64,000 nucleotides of DNA, taken from contig CM027384.1 of the NCBI GenBank assembly GCA_015680905.1, positions 77,657,501-77,721,500 of the forward strand, written 5' to 3'. Each line of letters opens with the position of its first letter. Positions within the stretch are counted from its first letter, which is position 1. This stretch comes from Coptis chinensis. Its lineage: Eukaryota; Streptophyta; Magnoliopsida; Ranunculales; Ranunculaceae. Position numbers and translations under genes: made by a program. Below the pieces are notes generated by a model that searched no databases, was not told the origin of the DNA, and was given only the letters and a program-made list of their open reading frames with translations. This document shows positions 22,835 through 35,686 of the stretch, piece after piece.

Positions 22835-25242
22835 TCAAGAAATAATTAACGGGAAATCGAAAACTTGATGCAAATTAATTGAACTAACCTTAAACAGTAA
22901 TTAACGGGAAATTGAAAACTAGATACAAATGCAACTTTACCAAATAATAAACGACAAATTGGAAACTGGATGCAAATGTATTAAACTAATCTCACAGAAT
23001 AATTAACGGAAAATCAGAAACTATATGCAAATGTATTGAACTGACCTCAAAGAACAATTAACATAAAATTAGAAATTGGATGCAAATGTATTGAACTAAC
23101 CGAAAAGAATAATTAACGAGAAATCAGAAACTGGATGTAACTGCATTGAACTGATCTAAAAAATAAATAACAGGAATTGAAAATTGGATACAAGTGCATT
23201 GAACTAACCTCAAAATATAAATAACGGAAAATCAGAAACTGGATGCAAATCCATTGAACTAACCTCAAAACATAGTTGGGTTATATGTTGTGGGAATGTC
23301 TCGATAAGTATAGTTTTGTATTTTAAATTGTGTTTATCTTATCTTTTTCCGTATGATTGGGAACTCCTTGTTATTCAAGTACCTTTAATATATATGAACT
23401 TCACCTTATTAGGCAATCTCACAAAACTTCAATCAAACTTATTTTATTGAACAACAAAATGAAGTTGAAGGGTTTTATCAAAGATGAGTTTTTTTTTTAA
23501 TAGAGAGTGAGGTTTTCACGTTATAAAAAATTTGGTTGAGTGATCAATATAATATTAATATATAATAGTTCTACATATTTGCAAATATTTTTCAGAATAA
23601 TTAATATAACAACACCCGTTCGTAGATAATCTTTGAAGATTTCACATAGTGAGTCATGTATAATTTAAAGAATAATTAATGGAAAATCAGGAATTGGATA
23701 ATCTTCGATGACCCCACATAGTAAATCAAACATAATTTACTTTTTATGTCATGTTTGCAAGGACACTACATATAGATCAGTAGAAGTTGGTATTATACTT
23801 CACATTGGATAATTAAAAGGAAATCGGAAACTAGATTCAAATACATAACTGAGCTCAAAGAGTAATTAACGGAAAATCGAAAACTTTATGCAAATGCAAT
23901 AAACTAAACTAAAAAAGTAATTAACTATAAATCGAAAACTGGATGCAATTGCATTAAACTAACGTAAGATAATAACTAACGGGAAATTAGAAATTAGATG
24001 CAAATCCTTGAAAAATATTTAACGGGAAATTGGAAACGGTATGCAAATACATCAAACAAACCTCAGATAATAATTAATGGGAACCTGGACACTGGATGCA
24101 AATGCATTGAACTAAACTCAAAGAGAAAATAAAAAACTGAATGCAACTGCATTGAACTAACCTCATATAATAATTGGTGGGAAATCGGAAACTAAATGCA
24201 AATACATTGAAATAATCGCAAAGAATAATTAACGAGAAATTAGAAACCAGATATAATTGCATCGAACTAACCTCAAAACATAAATAATCAGAAACTAGAT
24301 GCAGATGTATTGGACTAACCTTAAAGAGTTATTAACAGAAAATCGAAAACTGGATCCAAATGCAATGAACTAATCTCAAAGACTAATTAACGAAATATTA
24401 AAAAAAATGGATGAAATTGTACTGAATTAACCTAAATGAATAATTAACGGGAAATTATAAATTCGATGTAACTACATTGAACTAACCTCAAAAAATAATT
24501 AACGGGAAATCGGAAACTTGATGCAAATGCATTGAAGTAACCTCAAAAAATAATTAACGGAAAACCAAAAACTGGATATAACTGCATTAAACTAAAATCA
24601 GAGATTAACTAACGGGAAATTAGAAATTGGATGCAAATGCATTGAAATAACCTCAAAAAATAGTTAACTGGAAATCGGAAGTCGGATGTAACTGCATCGC
24701 ACTGACCTCAAAGCGTAAATGTTCGCTTTTTTAGCATTCTCACATGAGTAATTACGAGTAATTAGGAACCCAAAACGAAAGTGAGTTTATAAAAACAGAC
24801 TCTTACATGTATGCAAAATGTATAGAAATTGTAAACTATCAAACTAACCTAGAAAAACAATTAACGGGAAATCAGAAACTGGATGCAGATGTATTGAACT
24901 AACCTCAAAGAGTAATTAACGGGAGATTGGAACCTGGATGCAGATGCAATGAACTAATCTCAAATACTAATTAACGAAACATCGAAAACTGGATGCAACT
25001 GTACTAAATTAACCTTAATGAATAACTAACGGAAAATCATAAAGTGGATGCAATTGCACTGAACTAACCTCAAATAATAATTAACGGAAAATCGGAAACT
25101 TGATGCAACTGCATTGAACTAACCTCAAAGAATAATTAATGAGATATTGGAAACTGGATGCAACGAACTATATTAAACTAACCTCAAAGAATAATTAATG
25201 GAAAATCAGAAATTTGATGGAACTGCATTGAACTAATAACCC
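22835..25242 (+). repeat. 55-bp minisatellite array
   Basis: Diverged head-to-tail copies of a roughly 55-bp unit, with recurring segments TTAACGGGAAATCGGAAACT, GGATGCAAATGCATTGAACT and AACCTCAAAGAATAA. Three main blocks (about 22835-23271, 23805-24715 and 24840-25242) give roughly 30-35 units. They are separated by non-repeat spacers, of which 23272-23632 recurs after the array. Short frames inside are by-products of the repeat. Confidence 0.9.
23272..23632 (+). repeat. Spacer segment, copy 1
   Basis: It begins GTTATATGTTGTGGGAATGT a few bases in and ends around ACACCCGTTCGTA. It matches 25243-25605 along its length with substitutions and small gaps. Both copies directly follow an array block, so array plus spacer behaves as one larger repeated module. 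Confidence 0.8.
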
Positions 25243-25605
25243 TAAAACATATTTGTATTATATGTAAGGGGAATAAATGTCTCGACAAATATAGTTTTGC
25301 GTTTTAAGTAGTATTTATCATAATTATTTTATTGTGATTGAGAATGTCTTGCTATTCAAGTAGTTTCAATATTATCTTCGCCACATTGGACATTCTCACA
25401 AAACTTCAATCAAAATTCTATTGTTAAACCTAACAATAAAAAGAAGCCGATGAGTTTTATCAATGTTTGATGATTTCTTTTTATAGAAAGGGGTGCAAGA
25501 AATTTAAATGAGTAATTAATATAATTTTTATATCTCATAGCTATACATAGTTGCTAATATTTTTAGAATGATTTAATATAATGACACCCGTTCGTAAGAC
25601 ACGTT
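25243..25605 (+). repeat. Spacer segment, copy 2
   Basis: Second copy of the segment at 23272-23632. Shared landmarks are AATGTCTCGA, TCTCACAAAACTTCAATCAA and GACACCCGTTCGTA. It closes the minisatellite region. Confidence 0.8.
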
Positions 25606-26224
25606 CATGTGATAAATCTTTTCAAGTGGGAGTAGCTTATTCTTTGAGGATATGGAAACAATCAATCTGTTTTAGTGATTTGTACACATTAGTACATAAG
25701 CTAAGCGGTGATGATTTATCGCTAATTAAATCACCATAAATATAATAAAACTATTATACAAGCTAGATCGAATTTAAGATAATTTTATTTGAAAATTACG
25801 GATTAATATCCTAAACCACAAAATGAAGATGCTATCTCAATTTGATCCCTTAGTTTCCAAATACTTATACACCATAATCGATGTTCATTAATGTATTTTA
25901 GTTTATTTTCAATAAAAAATATTTTGATTCGAAAATTTGTGTGAAACATTTGGTAAAGCTTTTTCAGCACACAAAATATTTAATAAACCCTACAATCTAA
26001 ACACTAAACCATTAGAATTAGCCTTAGGACTTAGGAGGGACATCTATTTTGATTGGTAAGGCATCTTGTTGTTCAATGATTATTGGAGATGGTCTGCACC
26101 AATACAATTCTTAAAAAGTACGCTGCTTCTTTCCAACTTAACATATCTATCACTCCAACAATCCATCTGTCTATCTCTCTCTCTCTCCATCGACTTCTCA
26201 TCTGACCCCAAAAACTAGAAAAAG
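25606..26224. other. Upstream region of PH1
   Basis: A/T-rich and non-coding. A (CT)n stretch at about 26173-26190, a common plant 5' leader feature, lies about 35 bp before the PH1 start codon. Confidence 0.5.
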
Positions 26225-26677
26225 ATGATAGCAAGTTTCTGGCGATACGCAACCGGGTCATCAACATCAACACAACAAACCGAAGAAACCCAATACGACG
26301 GAACCCAATTCTGGGTCAACCCAGAACGAACAGGTTGGCTAACAAAACAAGGAGAATACATAAAAACATGGAGACGTCGTTGGTTTGTTCTTAAACAAGG
26401 AAAACTATTCTGGTTCAAAGAGTCGATCATAAATCGTACCTCAAATCCACGTGGCGTTATTCCAGTTAGTTCTTGTTTAACCGTAAAAGGTGCTGAAGAT
26501 GTTTTGAATAAACAGTTCGCTTTTGAGTTGTCTACTAATGCTGAGACTATGTATTTTATTGCTGATTCTGAGAAGGAGAAAGAAGAGTGGATTAATTCTA
26601 TTGGTAGATCAATTGTTCAGCATTCTAGATCTGTTACGGATTCTGAGGTTGTTGATTATGATAATTTTAAACGGTAG
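26225..26677 (+). CDS. PH1: Pleckstrin homology domain protein 1
   Basis: A single-exon frame of 150 codons from ATG to TAG. The product is almost entirely one PH domain (about residues 35-132). It opens RTGWLTKQGEYIKTWRRRWF, with the basic cluster that binds phosphoinositides, and closes with the invariant tryptophan of the last helix (EEWINSIGRSI). Residues 24-34 (YDGTQFWVNPE) and the tail HSRSVTDSEVVDYD match Arabidopsis PH1 (At2g29700) closely, and length agrees (about 145 aa there). Arabidopsis PH1 binds PtdIns3P on late endosomes and affects sorting of the metal transporter NRAMP1. The start is fixed by the conserved N-terminus (SFWRYATG). It lies 1.6 kb upstream of the OTP81-like gene in the same orientation. 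Intact. Confidence 0.95.
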   Translation: MIASFWRYATGSSTSTQQTEETQYDGTQFWVNPERTGWLTKQGEYIKTWRRRWFVLKQGKLFWFKESIINRTSNPRGVIPVSSCLTVKGAEDVLNKQFAFELSTNAETMYFIADSEKEKEEWINSIGRSIVQHSRSVTDSEVVDYDNFKR

Positions 26678-28280
26678 AAAAAAAACAAGGATTCTTCTTG
26701 AATATGGAATATGGATCTAGTTTTGAGTTTTTGGATGGTGGGGCTGTTTACTGTAATTTTATGTTGTTCTGTTTTGGGGTTTTAAGCTTGAGATGTATGT
26801 ATAGAACTCTGTTTATTTATGCATTCTGGCCTTATTTTAGCTATATTTTGAATAATTGTGTGATTGGGTTTATTGTTTCAGAAAACTTTATTGTGAGAAA
26901 TTAAGGTCTCAGTTCAGATTGCTAGACCACTGTAAAACATACAAGGCTGATTTCAGAAGATATAGGTTTTCTCTACATATAATTTTAAGGTTCAAATATA
27001 GCAAGTAGGCTGATTTAGAAAAATAGCTATACTGAATATGCGCCAAAATGCTACTCTGAGTTTTGCACTATCTGTAAGATGGTAACTGTGACTTGAGAAG
27101 TGCAATGCACTGACACACCAAAAACTTGTGGTGAATTTACAGAAAACTGCTATGTAGGGATAATGTTGAAGGCAGTAGATTAGTGATATTTAGAGAGCTT
27201 GAGGAGAGATATTGCTGAAGAAGTACATTTGGTTTACTTCTTTATACTGGACACTATAAGGTGGAAATGAAATTCTTAGTACCATATGACAGGTTCAGTC
27301 AGAATCAATGCGGTGAATGAATTAGTCAGTAAGTCAGCTCTTAGTCATGTTTAATGACTGGAAACATGTGACAGGCGCCATGAAGAGTTTCCATAGCATT
27401 TTCATCATTTCATCAGGTTGGATTGCAGAAGAGTTTTTACCTTGAGGTGCACTGGGTCAAATTATGGACTCTACTGTCAAGTTTTCTTCTTTGATTCTGC
27501 TGTGATGATTAGTGATCTTTGTAAGTGATTCATGTCAGAATTGGGTGTGTTTGGCTGATTTTCGCACTTTACTGCAAAATCTGTAATGGGTTTTGTTTTC
27601 TTTATATTTTGTATACGGTTTCTGTAGGGACTATTGCACCCATTGACATGTTTAGTTGCATGGCTTTTGGTCTCATCCCATATGTTCCGTGGTAGTTGTT
27701 TGCATCATCTCATCCTTTTGTTTGTCACTGCAGGGCCTTTTCTCCTGCCATTGCTTTTTAAGTTTGGATAGCTTATATACGCATGATTATTTATCGTAAT
27801 CAATCTCACTGATAGTGAATAGTCACTGGAGTTGTATGTTCTGAACTTCTGATGTTAATATGTTATAGTGAATAGCCCTCATCTGCACTGCTTGTTTGGT
27901 GAAAGTGTGAAACCATATTTAGACATCTGAATTTTGGGTATTTGTTGGCTTTGACTGGTTGAGTTAATCGGTTATGAGGGTGTCACTACTGCTAATAGCA
28001 TGAACTCAAGTTGGAATTTGCTATTTCACATATTTGTTACCACTCTCTCAAGCCCTTCTTACCCATCTCAGGGCATACTCCTACATACAGACACTTTTCT
28101 AGATGTGCCCATAGCTGCTACTAGTTTTGGTTTTGCTCACGCCCAATGCTATGTAGTTGTTCTTGTGCTTATTTGCAGAACTTCCGAGATAACAATGATA
28201 AGATTTCGACTGAAATTTTGGATGAAATATCGGTATTGAGATCTTTGAAATAGGGCAAGGACTAGAAACCAGAAAAGCTA
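26678..28280. other. Region between PH1 and the PPR gene
   Basis: It should contain the PH1 3' end and the promoter and leader of the following gene. T-rich and plant-intron-like, with no coding frame that resembles a protein family. Confidence 0.5.
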
Positions 28281-30530
28281 ATGGCAACTTTAAATACTAG
28301 TCCCCCAATCATTTCCCTCCCAAATCAGAACAACCACATAACAAAACCAACCGTTTTAACCACCACCAATAACTATAATAACGACCGATACTTGTCGAAC
28401 CACCCGGTTATCACACTAATCAACAAATGCTCAAACAGAAAGCAAGTAAAAGAAATCCACGCTCACATGCTTCGAACTGGCCTGTTTTTTGATCCATACT
28501 CAGCTAGTAGACTCTTCACTCTCTGTACTGTATCTCCTTTTTCGACAAGTCTTGAATGCGCTCGCAAGCTATTCGATCAAATTCCTCAGCCAAATATCTA
28601 CACTTGGAATACTCTCATTCGCGCTTATGCTTCTAGTTCTGATCCCATTCAGTGTTTCTTCATTTTTAACCAAATGCTTTGTCAGTGTTCTGATCCTCCT
28701 AATAAGTATACTTTTCCTTTCTTGATTAAAGCTGGGTCGGAGATTTTGGGGTTACTTGAGGGGCAAGTTATTCATGGTATGGCGGTGAAAATGTCGCTAG
28801 ATTCCGACGTTTTTATTCTTAATTCTCTTGTACATTTTTATTCTACTTGTGGAGATTTGGATCAAGCTTATAAAGTGTTTTTGATGATTCCTAAGAAAGA
28901 TGTGGTTTCTTGGAATTCTATGATTACTGCTTTTGTGCAGGCAGGGTGCCTTGAGGAGGCATTGGAGTTGTTTCAGCGAATGCAAGGGGAAGGTATGAGG
29001 CCGAATGATGTGACTACGGTTAGTGTTATTTCGGTTTGTGCGAAGAAATTGAATTTGAAACTTGGAAGATGGATTCATTCTTTTATTGAGAAGAATAAGA
29101 TTGAAATGAGCTTGATTTTGAGTAATGCTATGCTTGATATGTATACAAAATGCGGTAGTCTAGAACAAGCTAAGATTTTGTATGATAAGATGCCTGAGAA
29201 GGATGTTGTTTCATTGACGACGATGCTTGTTGGGTATGCACAATCGGGGGAATTTGCTACTGCTCGGAAATTTTTCAATGCAATGACGAGTCAAGATATT
29301 ACTGCTTGGAATTCTCTAATTTCAGCTTATGAACAGAGCGGTCATCCAAAGGAAGCTCTGGCTCTTTTCAATGAATTGCAGCTCAGTAAGAACGCGAAAC
29401 CTGATCAGGTCACTCTTGTTAGCACACTTTCAGCTTGTGCTCAATTGGGTGCTATGGATCTAGGTGGTTGGATCCATGTTTATGTAAAGAAGCAGGGTTT
29501 AAAGTGGAATTGTCATCTCACAACCTCACTCATTGACATGTATGCAAAGTGTGGGGATCTCGAAAAAGCACTTGAGGTATTTCGATCTTCAAAACAGAAA
29601 GATGTTTATGTATGGAGTGCCATGATTGCTGGGTTGGCTATGCATGGGCGTGGTAGGGATGCAATTGATATATTTGTGCGGATGCAAGAGTCTGGGGTGA
29701 AGCCCAATGCTGTCACTTTCACTAACGTTTTGTCTGCTTGTAGCCATGCTGGATTAGTGGAAGAAGGCAGACTTTATTTTAACCAAATGCAACCAGTGTA
29801 TGGAGTCACACCACAGGTCAAGCACTATGCTTGTATGGTTGATGTCCTAGGCCGTGCTGGCCTCTTAGAAGAAGCTAACGGATTTATTGAGAAAATGCCA
29901 ATAATTCCTGGCGCTTCTGTCTGGGGTGCACTACTTGCAGCATGTAAAACCCATGGAAACGTTGGGCTAGCTGAAAATGCTTTTAACCGTCTCATTGACT
30001 TGGAGCCTAGAAATCATGGGGCTTATGTAATGTTATCAAATATTTATGCCAAGTTTGGTTTATGGAATGGTGTTACAAGATTAAGGAAGCGTATGAGAGA
30101 CTTTGGGATCAAGAAAGAGCCTGGTTGTAGCTCAATAGAGGTTGATGGTTCAGTTCATGAATTTCTAGTGGGGGACAACTCGCACCCTTTATGCAAAAAA
30201 GTTTATCTGAAGTTGGATGAGATCTTACTAAATTTAAAATCAGTTGGTTATATAGCAGACAAATCCCATTTATTGCAAGATGTTGAAGAAGAGGATATGA
30301 AAGATCAGGCATTATATCTGCATAGTGAGAAGTTAGCAATAGCTTATGGCCTAATTAGTATAAGATCGCCAGTTCCAATTCGCATTGTGAAAAATCTGCG
30401 AGTATGTGGGGACTGCCATTCAGTTGCTAAGCTAATTTCCAAGCTTTATGATAGGGAGATACTGTTGAGGGATCGGTATCGGTTCCACCATTTTAAAGAA
30501 GGCAATTGCTCTTGCATGGATTATTGGTAA
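28281..30530 (+). CDS. OTP81: DYW-type PPR protein, OTP81/QED1-like editing factor
   Basis: An intronless frame of 749 codons from ATG to TAA, as is usual for this family. The N-terminal 45 or so residues are Ser/Thr/Asn-rich and lack acidic residues until the PPR tract, consistent with a plastid transit peptide. PLS-type pentatricopeptide repeats follow (for example [17 protein letters not shown] and [17 protein letters not shown]), then E and E+ motifs and a complete DYW deaminase domain. Zinc ligands are visible in [11 protein letters not shown] (H at about residue 681) and CGDCH, and the protein ends in DYW. Sequence along its length follows Arabidopsis OTP81/QED1 (At2g29760), which edits several chloroplast transcripts including matK and the rps12 intron. 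The first residues ([14 protein letters not shown]) also resemble it. No lesion seen. The PH1 neighbour supports orthology. Confidence 0.93.
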   Translation: MATLNTSPPIISLPNQNNHITKPTVLTTTNNYNNDRYLSNHPVITLINKCSNRKQVKEIHAHMLRTGLFFDPYSASRLFTLCTVSPFSTSLECARKLFDQIPQPNIYTWNTLIRAYASSSDPIQCFFIFNQMLCQCSDPPNKYTFPFLIKAGSEILGLLEGQVIHGMAVKMSLDSDVFILNSLVHFYSTCGDLDQAYKVFLMIPKKDVVSWNSMITAFVQAGCLEEALELFQRMQGEGMRPNDVTTVSVISVCAKKLNLKLGRWIHSFIEKNKIEMSLILSNAMLDMYTKCGSLEQAKILYDKMPEKDVVSLTTMLVGYAQSGEFATARKFFNAMTSQDITAWNSLISAYEQSGHPKEALALFNELQLSKNAKPDQVTLVSTLSACAQLGAMDLGGWIHVYVKKQGLKWNCHLTTSLIDMYAKCGDLEKALEVFRSSKQKDVYVWSAMIAGLAMHGRGRDAIDIFVRMQESGVKPNAVTFTNVLSACSHAGLVEEGRLYFNQMQPVYGVTPQVKHYACMVDVLGRAGLLEEANGFIEKMPIIPGASVWGALLAACKTHGNVGLAENAFNRLIDLEPRNHGAYVMLSNIYAKFGLWNGVTRLRKRMRDFGIKKEPGCSSIEVDGSVHEFLVGDNSHPLCKKVYLKLDEILLNLKSVGYIADKSHLLQDVEEEDMKDQALYLHSEKLAIAYGLISIRSPVPIRIVKNLRVCGDCHSVAKLISKLYDREILLRDRYRFHHFKEGNCSCMDYW

Positions 30531-31511
30531 TTTTCACTCGAGGGGTCAAGAAAATTCAGAAAAGAGCAAACATCAGGTTGTTTTCTTCTTCCTCTATAAT
30601 TTTTTTGAAAAGAGTAAACATCAAATTGTTAATTATCATCAACAATATTATTCAAGAAGAGATTTTAAGACAATCCTTCCATTTGGAGGACGGATCTTGT
30701 TAGTATAAGAAACAATTCTTAACCAGTTCTTCACTTGAATTGAGTCTGTCATGAACTAGTCATAAAATAGCTGTAAATGAAAACAAATGTTAGAGAAAAA
30801 ACAGAAGGCCGACTACTGTTGAATATCAAGTTAGATTAACCCTTCATCTTTTATGCCATTTTCTTCTCTTTTATTTATTTATCTTATCTTGAAGAGAAGT
30901 TGCAATTATTAAGACATTTTAGCAATTAAAGATTAACACACGTTTTAGGATTCAGTGTTCAGCTCAGAATCTAAATCATCAAAAAATTAATGCACAATGA
31001 ATCCCCCCGCTCCTCCTCACACATATATCACAGTTGTAATGTTTGTATGATGTAATTAATGGAACACAAAATCATTGTTTTAGATTTGTCTTATCGTAAT
31101 GTTTATTGTCAGTAAAACAGTTGACTTTATTATACAAAAAGAAACGATCTCGCGAAAAAGAATGAAAAGAATTGCATCAAATGTGTTCAGACGATAGTTT
31201 CTGAAATATGAGTGCTGCAAATTTTAACGCCTCCTGAGTTTTCATTGAACACTAAAGTATTGCCAGTGCAAGAGATACTATGTGTTACTATTGTAGTAAG
31301 TCATGCAAAGCATTAGTGGAGCCGTCACCAATTGCCAAAACAAGCTGAACCAGTTTGTGAGGAAGGAAAAACAGACATTTAATCTTGTGATAACCCGAGT
31401 TTTGGGAAAAAATCTGCAATGCAAAAACAAAGAAATCTGACAGCATGAACATGATGAATTTACACCGAAACTATGACATTGTGAATTGAGTGCTTCGAGA
31501 ATCTTTAGGAG
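30531..31511. other. 3' flank of the PPR gene; no gene seen
   Basis: Likely 3' untranslated region, then A/T-rich intergenic DNA. Nothing coding is recognisable. It ends at the terminus of the inverted long-LTR copy. Confidence 0.5.
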
Positions 31512-33404
31512 TATAACACCCCGTATTTTTTTTTATATTTCCTTTTACTATAATAATAATAATAATAATAATAATAAGGGGATAAGGATTAGTTGGAGAT
31601 AGGAAACGTGGGTAAAGAGGATAAACCCTCTTCCCTGTTTTCAGGGGTTTTAAAAACAGAGAGGAAAAATGAGAAGTTTTGCTGGAGATCTACTAAGAAG
31701 AGGAGGAAGATTGCGCTACGCTTTCGGTCTCAGATTTTACAGCAAACAAGGTTCCGTTTAATGAGTGAGTAGATTTTATCTTTCATTGAACTTTTTATTG
31801 AAAGTTTTCTCTCGAATCAAAAGGATTATTGTTTATATAAAACTGATTATATATAATTGTGTTAGGATTAGAATGCTTAAACTGTGGAGAAGTTATATTC
31901 ATTCTGTGTCGTTCTATAGTTATTTTGCATGCTCTGTCAAATTGTATGCGAATTGTTTGCGTACTGTTGAACAAAGTGTATTGATAACAATTCGAATTGC
32001 TTAACTCTAATCTAATGGTTATATACTGTCGAAAATTGTTATGTTAAATTAATCGAGTTTTCGCATGTTATTATACTGCCGTCTGTTTTGGTTGGTTGAA
32101 TGGGTTGTCGGTTGATGTCAGGTGATGGGTAGATGTTTGTTTGGTTGTTTGTTTGGGTACTGTTGAAGTTGCCCAGATGGTGGTTATTGGTTAATGGCAT
32201 CGAGATCGATTTTTGGGAACTGATGGAATTGGGTTTTGGTTATGTCAAAATATTGGGTTTTTGATGGGGAGTAAAACCGAACTATTTTGGTGGTCATTGA
32301 TGGTCATGCTGTCTCGGCAGTGGAGAAGGAGTTGTTGGAGGAGATGACTGAGAGCATGATCCAGTGCTCTCGGTCTTGTTTAGTTGAATCAAATTGGTCT
32401 AATTGAGTTGGGCTTGGGCCGAGATATAAACATGTGGGCTTAAATTTTGTTTAAGGTTCATTTGGAGAAGGCTAAAAACTTTTGGGCTTTAGTCTTTGGT
32501 TTTGTTTAGATGGGTTTACAACTTGTTGACTCTTGACATGTTGACTGTTGTTGACCAGTCAACCCTTTGACTTGTTGACCAAGTTTGATTTTTAACTATT
32601 GGCTATGATTAGGTCTATTAGGATAGGTCTGGGACTATTAGTGTGCTTGGCTTTAAGCTAAGACTATATTTTTTTACATAAGTGTGTACGTGTATTAATT
32701 ACTATGTAAAATTTCATTTTTACCATAATTCTTTTATGGTATACGACGCTATGATAGTTAGACATCGTGATAATTAATAACGCGTAAACAATGATATACG
32801 AAACAAGATACTTCTCTTTATGCTGAAAGAATATACGCAATGCGATTCAATAATGTTCTCAACAGGTCGACCACACCCTTTAGAACTTTCCACGCCTCCA
32901 GATTTGGAAATGAGATATTATGACTTGTGATGTTATGCGATAGGTGGGCATTTATTGAATGTGCTATGAATGACCCATGTTTGCTTTGCTTTGACAACAT
33001 GGGTGTGTTCTTGGGAACATAGGTGGAAGGCAGTGGAATTACGGCGTTTGACTTGGATTCGTTTTTAGAGCAGTCCGTTAGTTTATTTTATTAGGCCCGA
33101 TTCTTTTTGAGAAGTATGTAATAATGTAGTTTTCATATTCATTATGACTTGAGAATATTATGTTGAGGACTTAATTATTCTTAGAGTTTTGTTTGATGAT
33201 TTTTGGAAAGAAGATAGCCTTTTAATAAAGTATGGCGGATATATATTTGGGATTAGTTTTTTTCTTAAGTTGATTCTATTATGATATGGGTTTTCGGTGT
33301 TTGTATGTGTTGTATCTATCTCATCATAGCCTGGGTTTGTAGACAATTGAACATAGTGATGTTTGAGATATTTATATTTCAAATATTCACTTTGTAATTA
33401 TTTA
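31512..33404 (-). mobile_element. Long-LTR family copy, left arm of inverted repeat
   Basis: A shortened, non-coding copy of the family seen at 1026 and 2789, in reverse. Its terminal GGGGTGTTATA reads on the minus strand at 31512. It matches the right arm (33438-35245) almost base for base but stops about 16 bp short of the TGTCACGACC start. Both arms carry an A/T trinucleotide microsatellite near the outer end. The conserved 70-80 residue frame in each arm is explained by this duplication and not by coding. Confidence 0.8.
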
Positions 33405-33437
33405 GATATTTATATTTCAAATATGTAAAATGTAAAA

Positions 33438-35245
33438 TGTCACGACCCGAATTTCTAAACAATTACAAATTAAATATTTGAAATATAAATATCTCAAACA
33501 TCACTATGTTCAATCTAAAACCCAGGCTATGACGGGGTGGATACAACACATACAAACACCGAAAACCCATATTATAATAGAATCAACTTAAGAAAAAAAT
33601 AATCCCAAATATGGATTCGCCATCACTTTATTAAATGGTTATCTTCCGTCCAAAAATCATCAAACAAAACTCTAAGAATAATTAAGTCCTCAACATCATA
33701 TTCTCAAATCATAATGAATATGAAAATTACATTATTACATACTTCCAAAAAGGATCAGGCCTAATAAAATAAACTAACGGACTGTTCCAGAAACGAATCC
33801 AAATCAAACACCGTAGTTCAACTGCCTTCCACCTATGTTCCCAGAACACACCAACGTTGCCAAAACAAAGCAAACATGGGTCATTCATAGCACATTCAAT
33901 AAATGCCCACCTATCACATGACATCACAAGTCATAATATCTCATTTCCAAATCTGGAGGTATGGAGAGTTCTAAAGGGTGTGGTTGACCTGTTGAGAACA
34001 TTATTGAATCGTATTGCGTATATTCTTTCAGCGTAAAGAGAAGTATCTTGTTTCGTATATCATTGTTCACGCGTTATTAATTATCACTATGTCTAAGTGT
34101 CATAGTGTCGTTTATCAAAAAAGAATTATAGTAAGAATGAAAATTTACGTAGTAATTAATACACGTATACAATTATGTCAAAAATATAGTCTTAGCTTAA
34201 AGCCAACACACTAATAGTCCTAGACCTATCCTAATAGACCTAATCCTAGCTAAAAGTCAAACTTGGTCAACAATAGTCAACATGCCAAGGGTCAACAAGT
34301 TGTAAACCCATCTAATCAAAACCAAAGACTAAAGCCCAAAAGTCTTTAGCCTTCCCCAAATAAACTTAAACAAAACTTAAGCCCACATGTTTATATCTCG
34401 GCCTAAGCCCAACTCAATTAGACCAATTTGATTCAACTAAACAAGACCGAGAGCACTGGATCATATGCTCTCGGTCATCTCCTCCAACAACTCCTTCTCC
34501 ACTGCCGAGACAGCATGACCATCAACATCATAAAAAACCCTGACATAACCAAAACCCAATTCCAACACTTTCCAAAAATCGATCTCGACGCCATTAACCA
34601 CCATTTGAGCGGCTTCAACAGTACCCAACCAAACATCTACCTATCACCTGACATCAACCAACAACCCATTCAACCAACCAAAACAAATGGCAGTATAATA
34701 ACATGCGAAAACTCAATTAATTTAACATAACAATTTTCGGCAGTATATGTAACCATTAGATTAGAGTCAAGTAATTCGAATTGTTATCAATGCACCTTAT
34801 TCAACAGTATGCAAACAATTCTCAGACAATTTGACAGAGCATGCAAAATAACTATAGAACGGCACAGAATGAATATAACTTCTCCACAATTTAAGCATTC
34901 TAATCCTAACCCAGTTATATATAATCAGTTTTATATAAACAGTAAACCTTTTGTTTCGAGAAAAAACTTTCAATAAAAAGTTGAGTGAAAGATAAAATCT
35001 ACTCACTCATTAAACGGAAACTTATTTGTTGTAAAACCCGAGACCGAAAGTGTTGCGCAATCTTCCTCATTTTCTCAGTAGATCTCCAACAAAACTTCTC
35101 CCTTTTCCTCTATGTTTTTAAAACCCCCGAAAACAGGGAAGATGGTTTATCCTCTTTACCCACGTTTCCTATCTCCAACTAATCTTTATCCCCTTATTAT
35201 TATTATTATTATTATTTATAGTAAAAGGAAATTAAAATGAGCGTG
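33438..35245 (+). mobile_element. Long-LTR family copy, right arm of inverted repeat
   Basis: It begins TGTCACGACCCG at 33438 and runs to about 35245. TAAAA lies on both sides (33433-33437 and 35246-35250), which may be its target copies. It is non-coding and the reverse complement of the left arm, with only a 33-bp spacer between them. It is shorter than the 4.3-4.5 kb relatives, so an internal part is missing. Confidence 0.8.
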
Positions 35246-35250
35246 TAAAA

Positions 35251-35686
35251 TGATATTTGGTTAGAAAAGGAATAAGTATTATGTGTTTGTATCTTGAGCT
35301 AAATGCAGTATTAATACTTTATATATTGAGCTAAGTTAGCTTTGATCTGAATTCTATCGATTTAAATCTACTCTGTAAGTATATCTGGTGTTGCAATATT
35401 AGAGGGTAATTTTAATCATGTCTGATGTCATTGAGAGAGATTCAGAAAAAGTATTCTACAAAAATAAGAAGAGAGAGTAGTGACTGGGTAAAGTTACAAG
35501 CACAGCTACCAGTTACCCTGGGGTTGCCCTCTCTTTGCTCTGCCCTTGTATGTACCAGTTTCCAAGGTTGTTGACATTTCATGTTTAACAAAAATAGAAG
35601 CCAAACATTCTATATATATAATGATCCACAATGACTCACCTCTTGTTTCCTTTTATTTCTGAACCTTCCATCAATACTTTTCAGAA
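35251..35686. other. Upstream of the MTP pseudogene; no gene seen
   Basis: A/T-rich DNA after the inverted repeat. It may retain the old MTP promoter; no clear element was recognised. Confidence 0.4.

Noticed and set aside
24074-24262. Open frame inside the minisatellite
   Set aside because: It is a translation of the repeat unit, with no start context or homology.
22835-25242. Regularly spaced repeats suggesting a CRISPR-like array
   Set aside because: Copies are head to tail with diverged units and no unique spacers of fixed length, and the DNA is plant nuclear; a minisatellite explains it.
31765-32004. Open frame conserved at 31765-32004 and 34797-35006, which could look like a small conserved gene
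   Set aside because: Both lie in mirror-image arms of the same inverted non-coding repeat, so similarity reflects DNA duplication and not protein selection.
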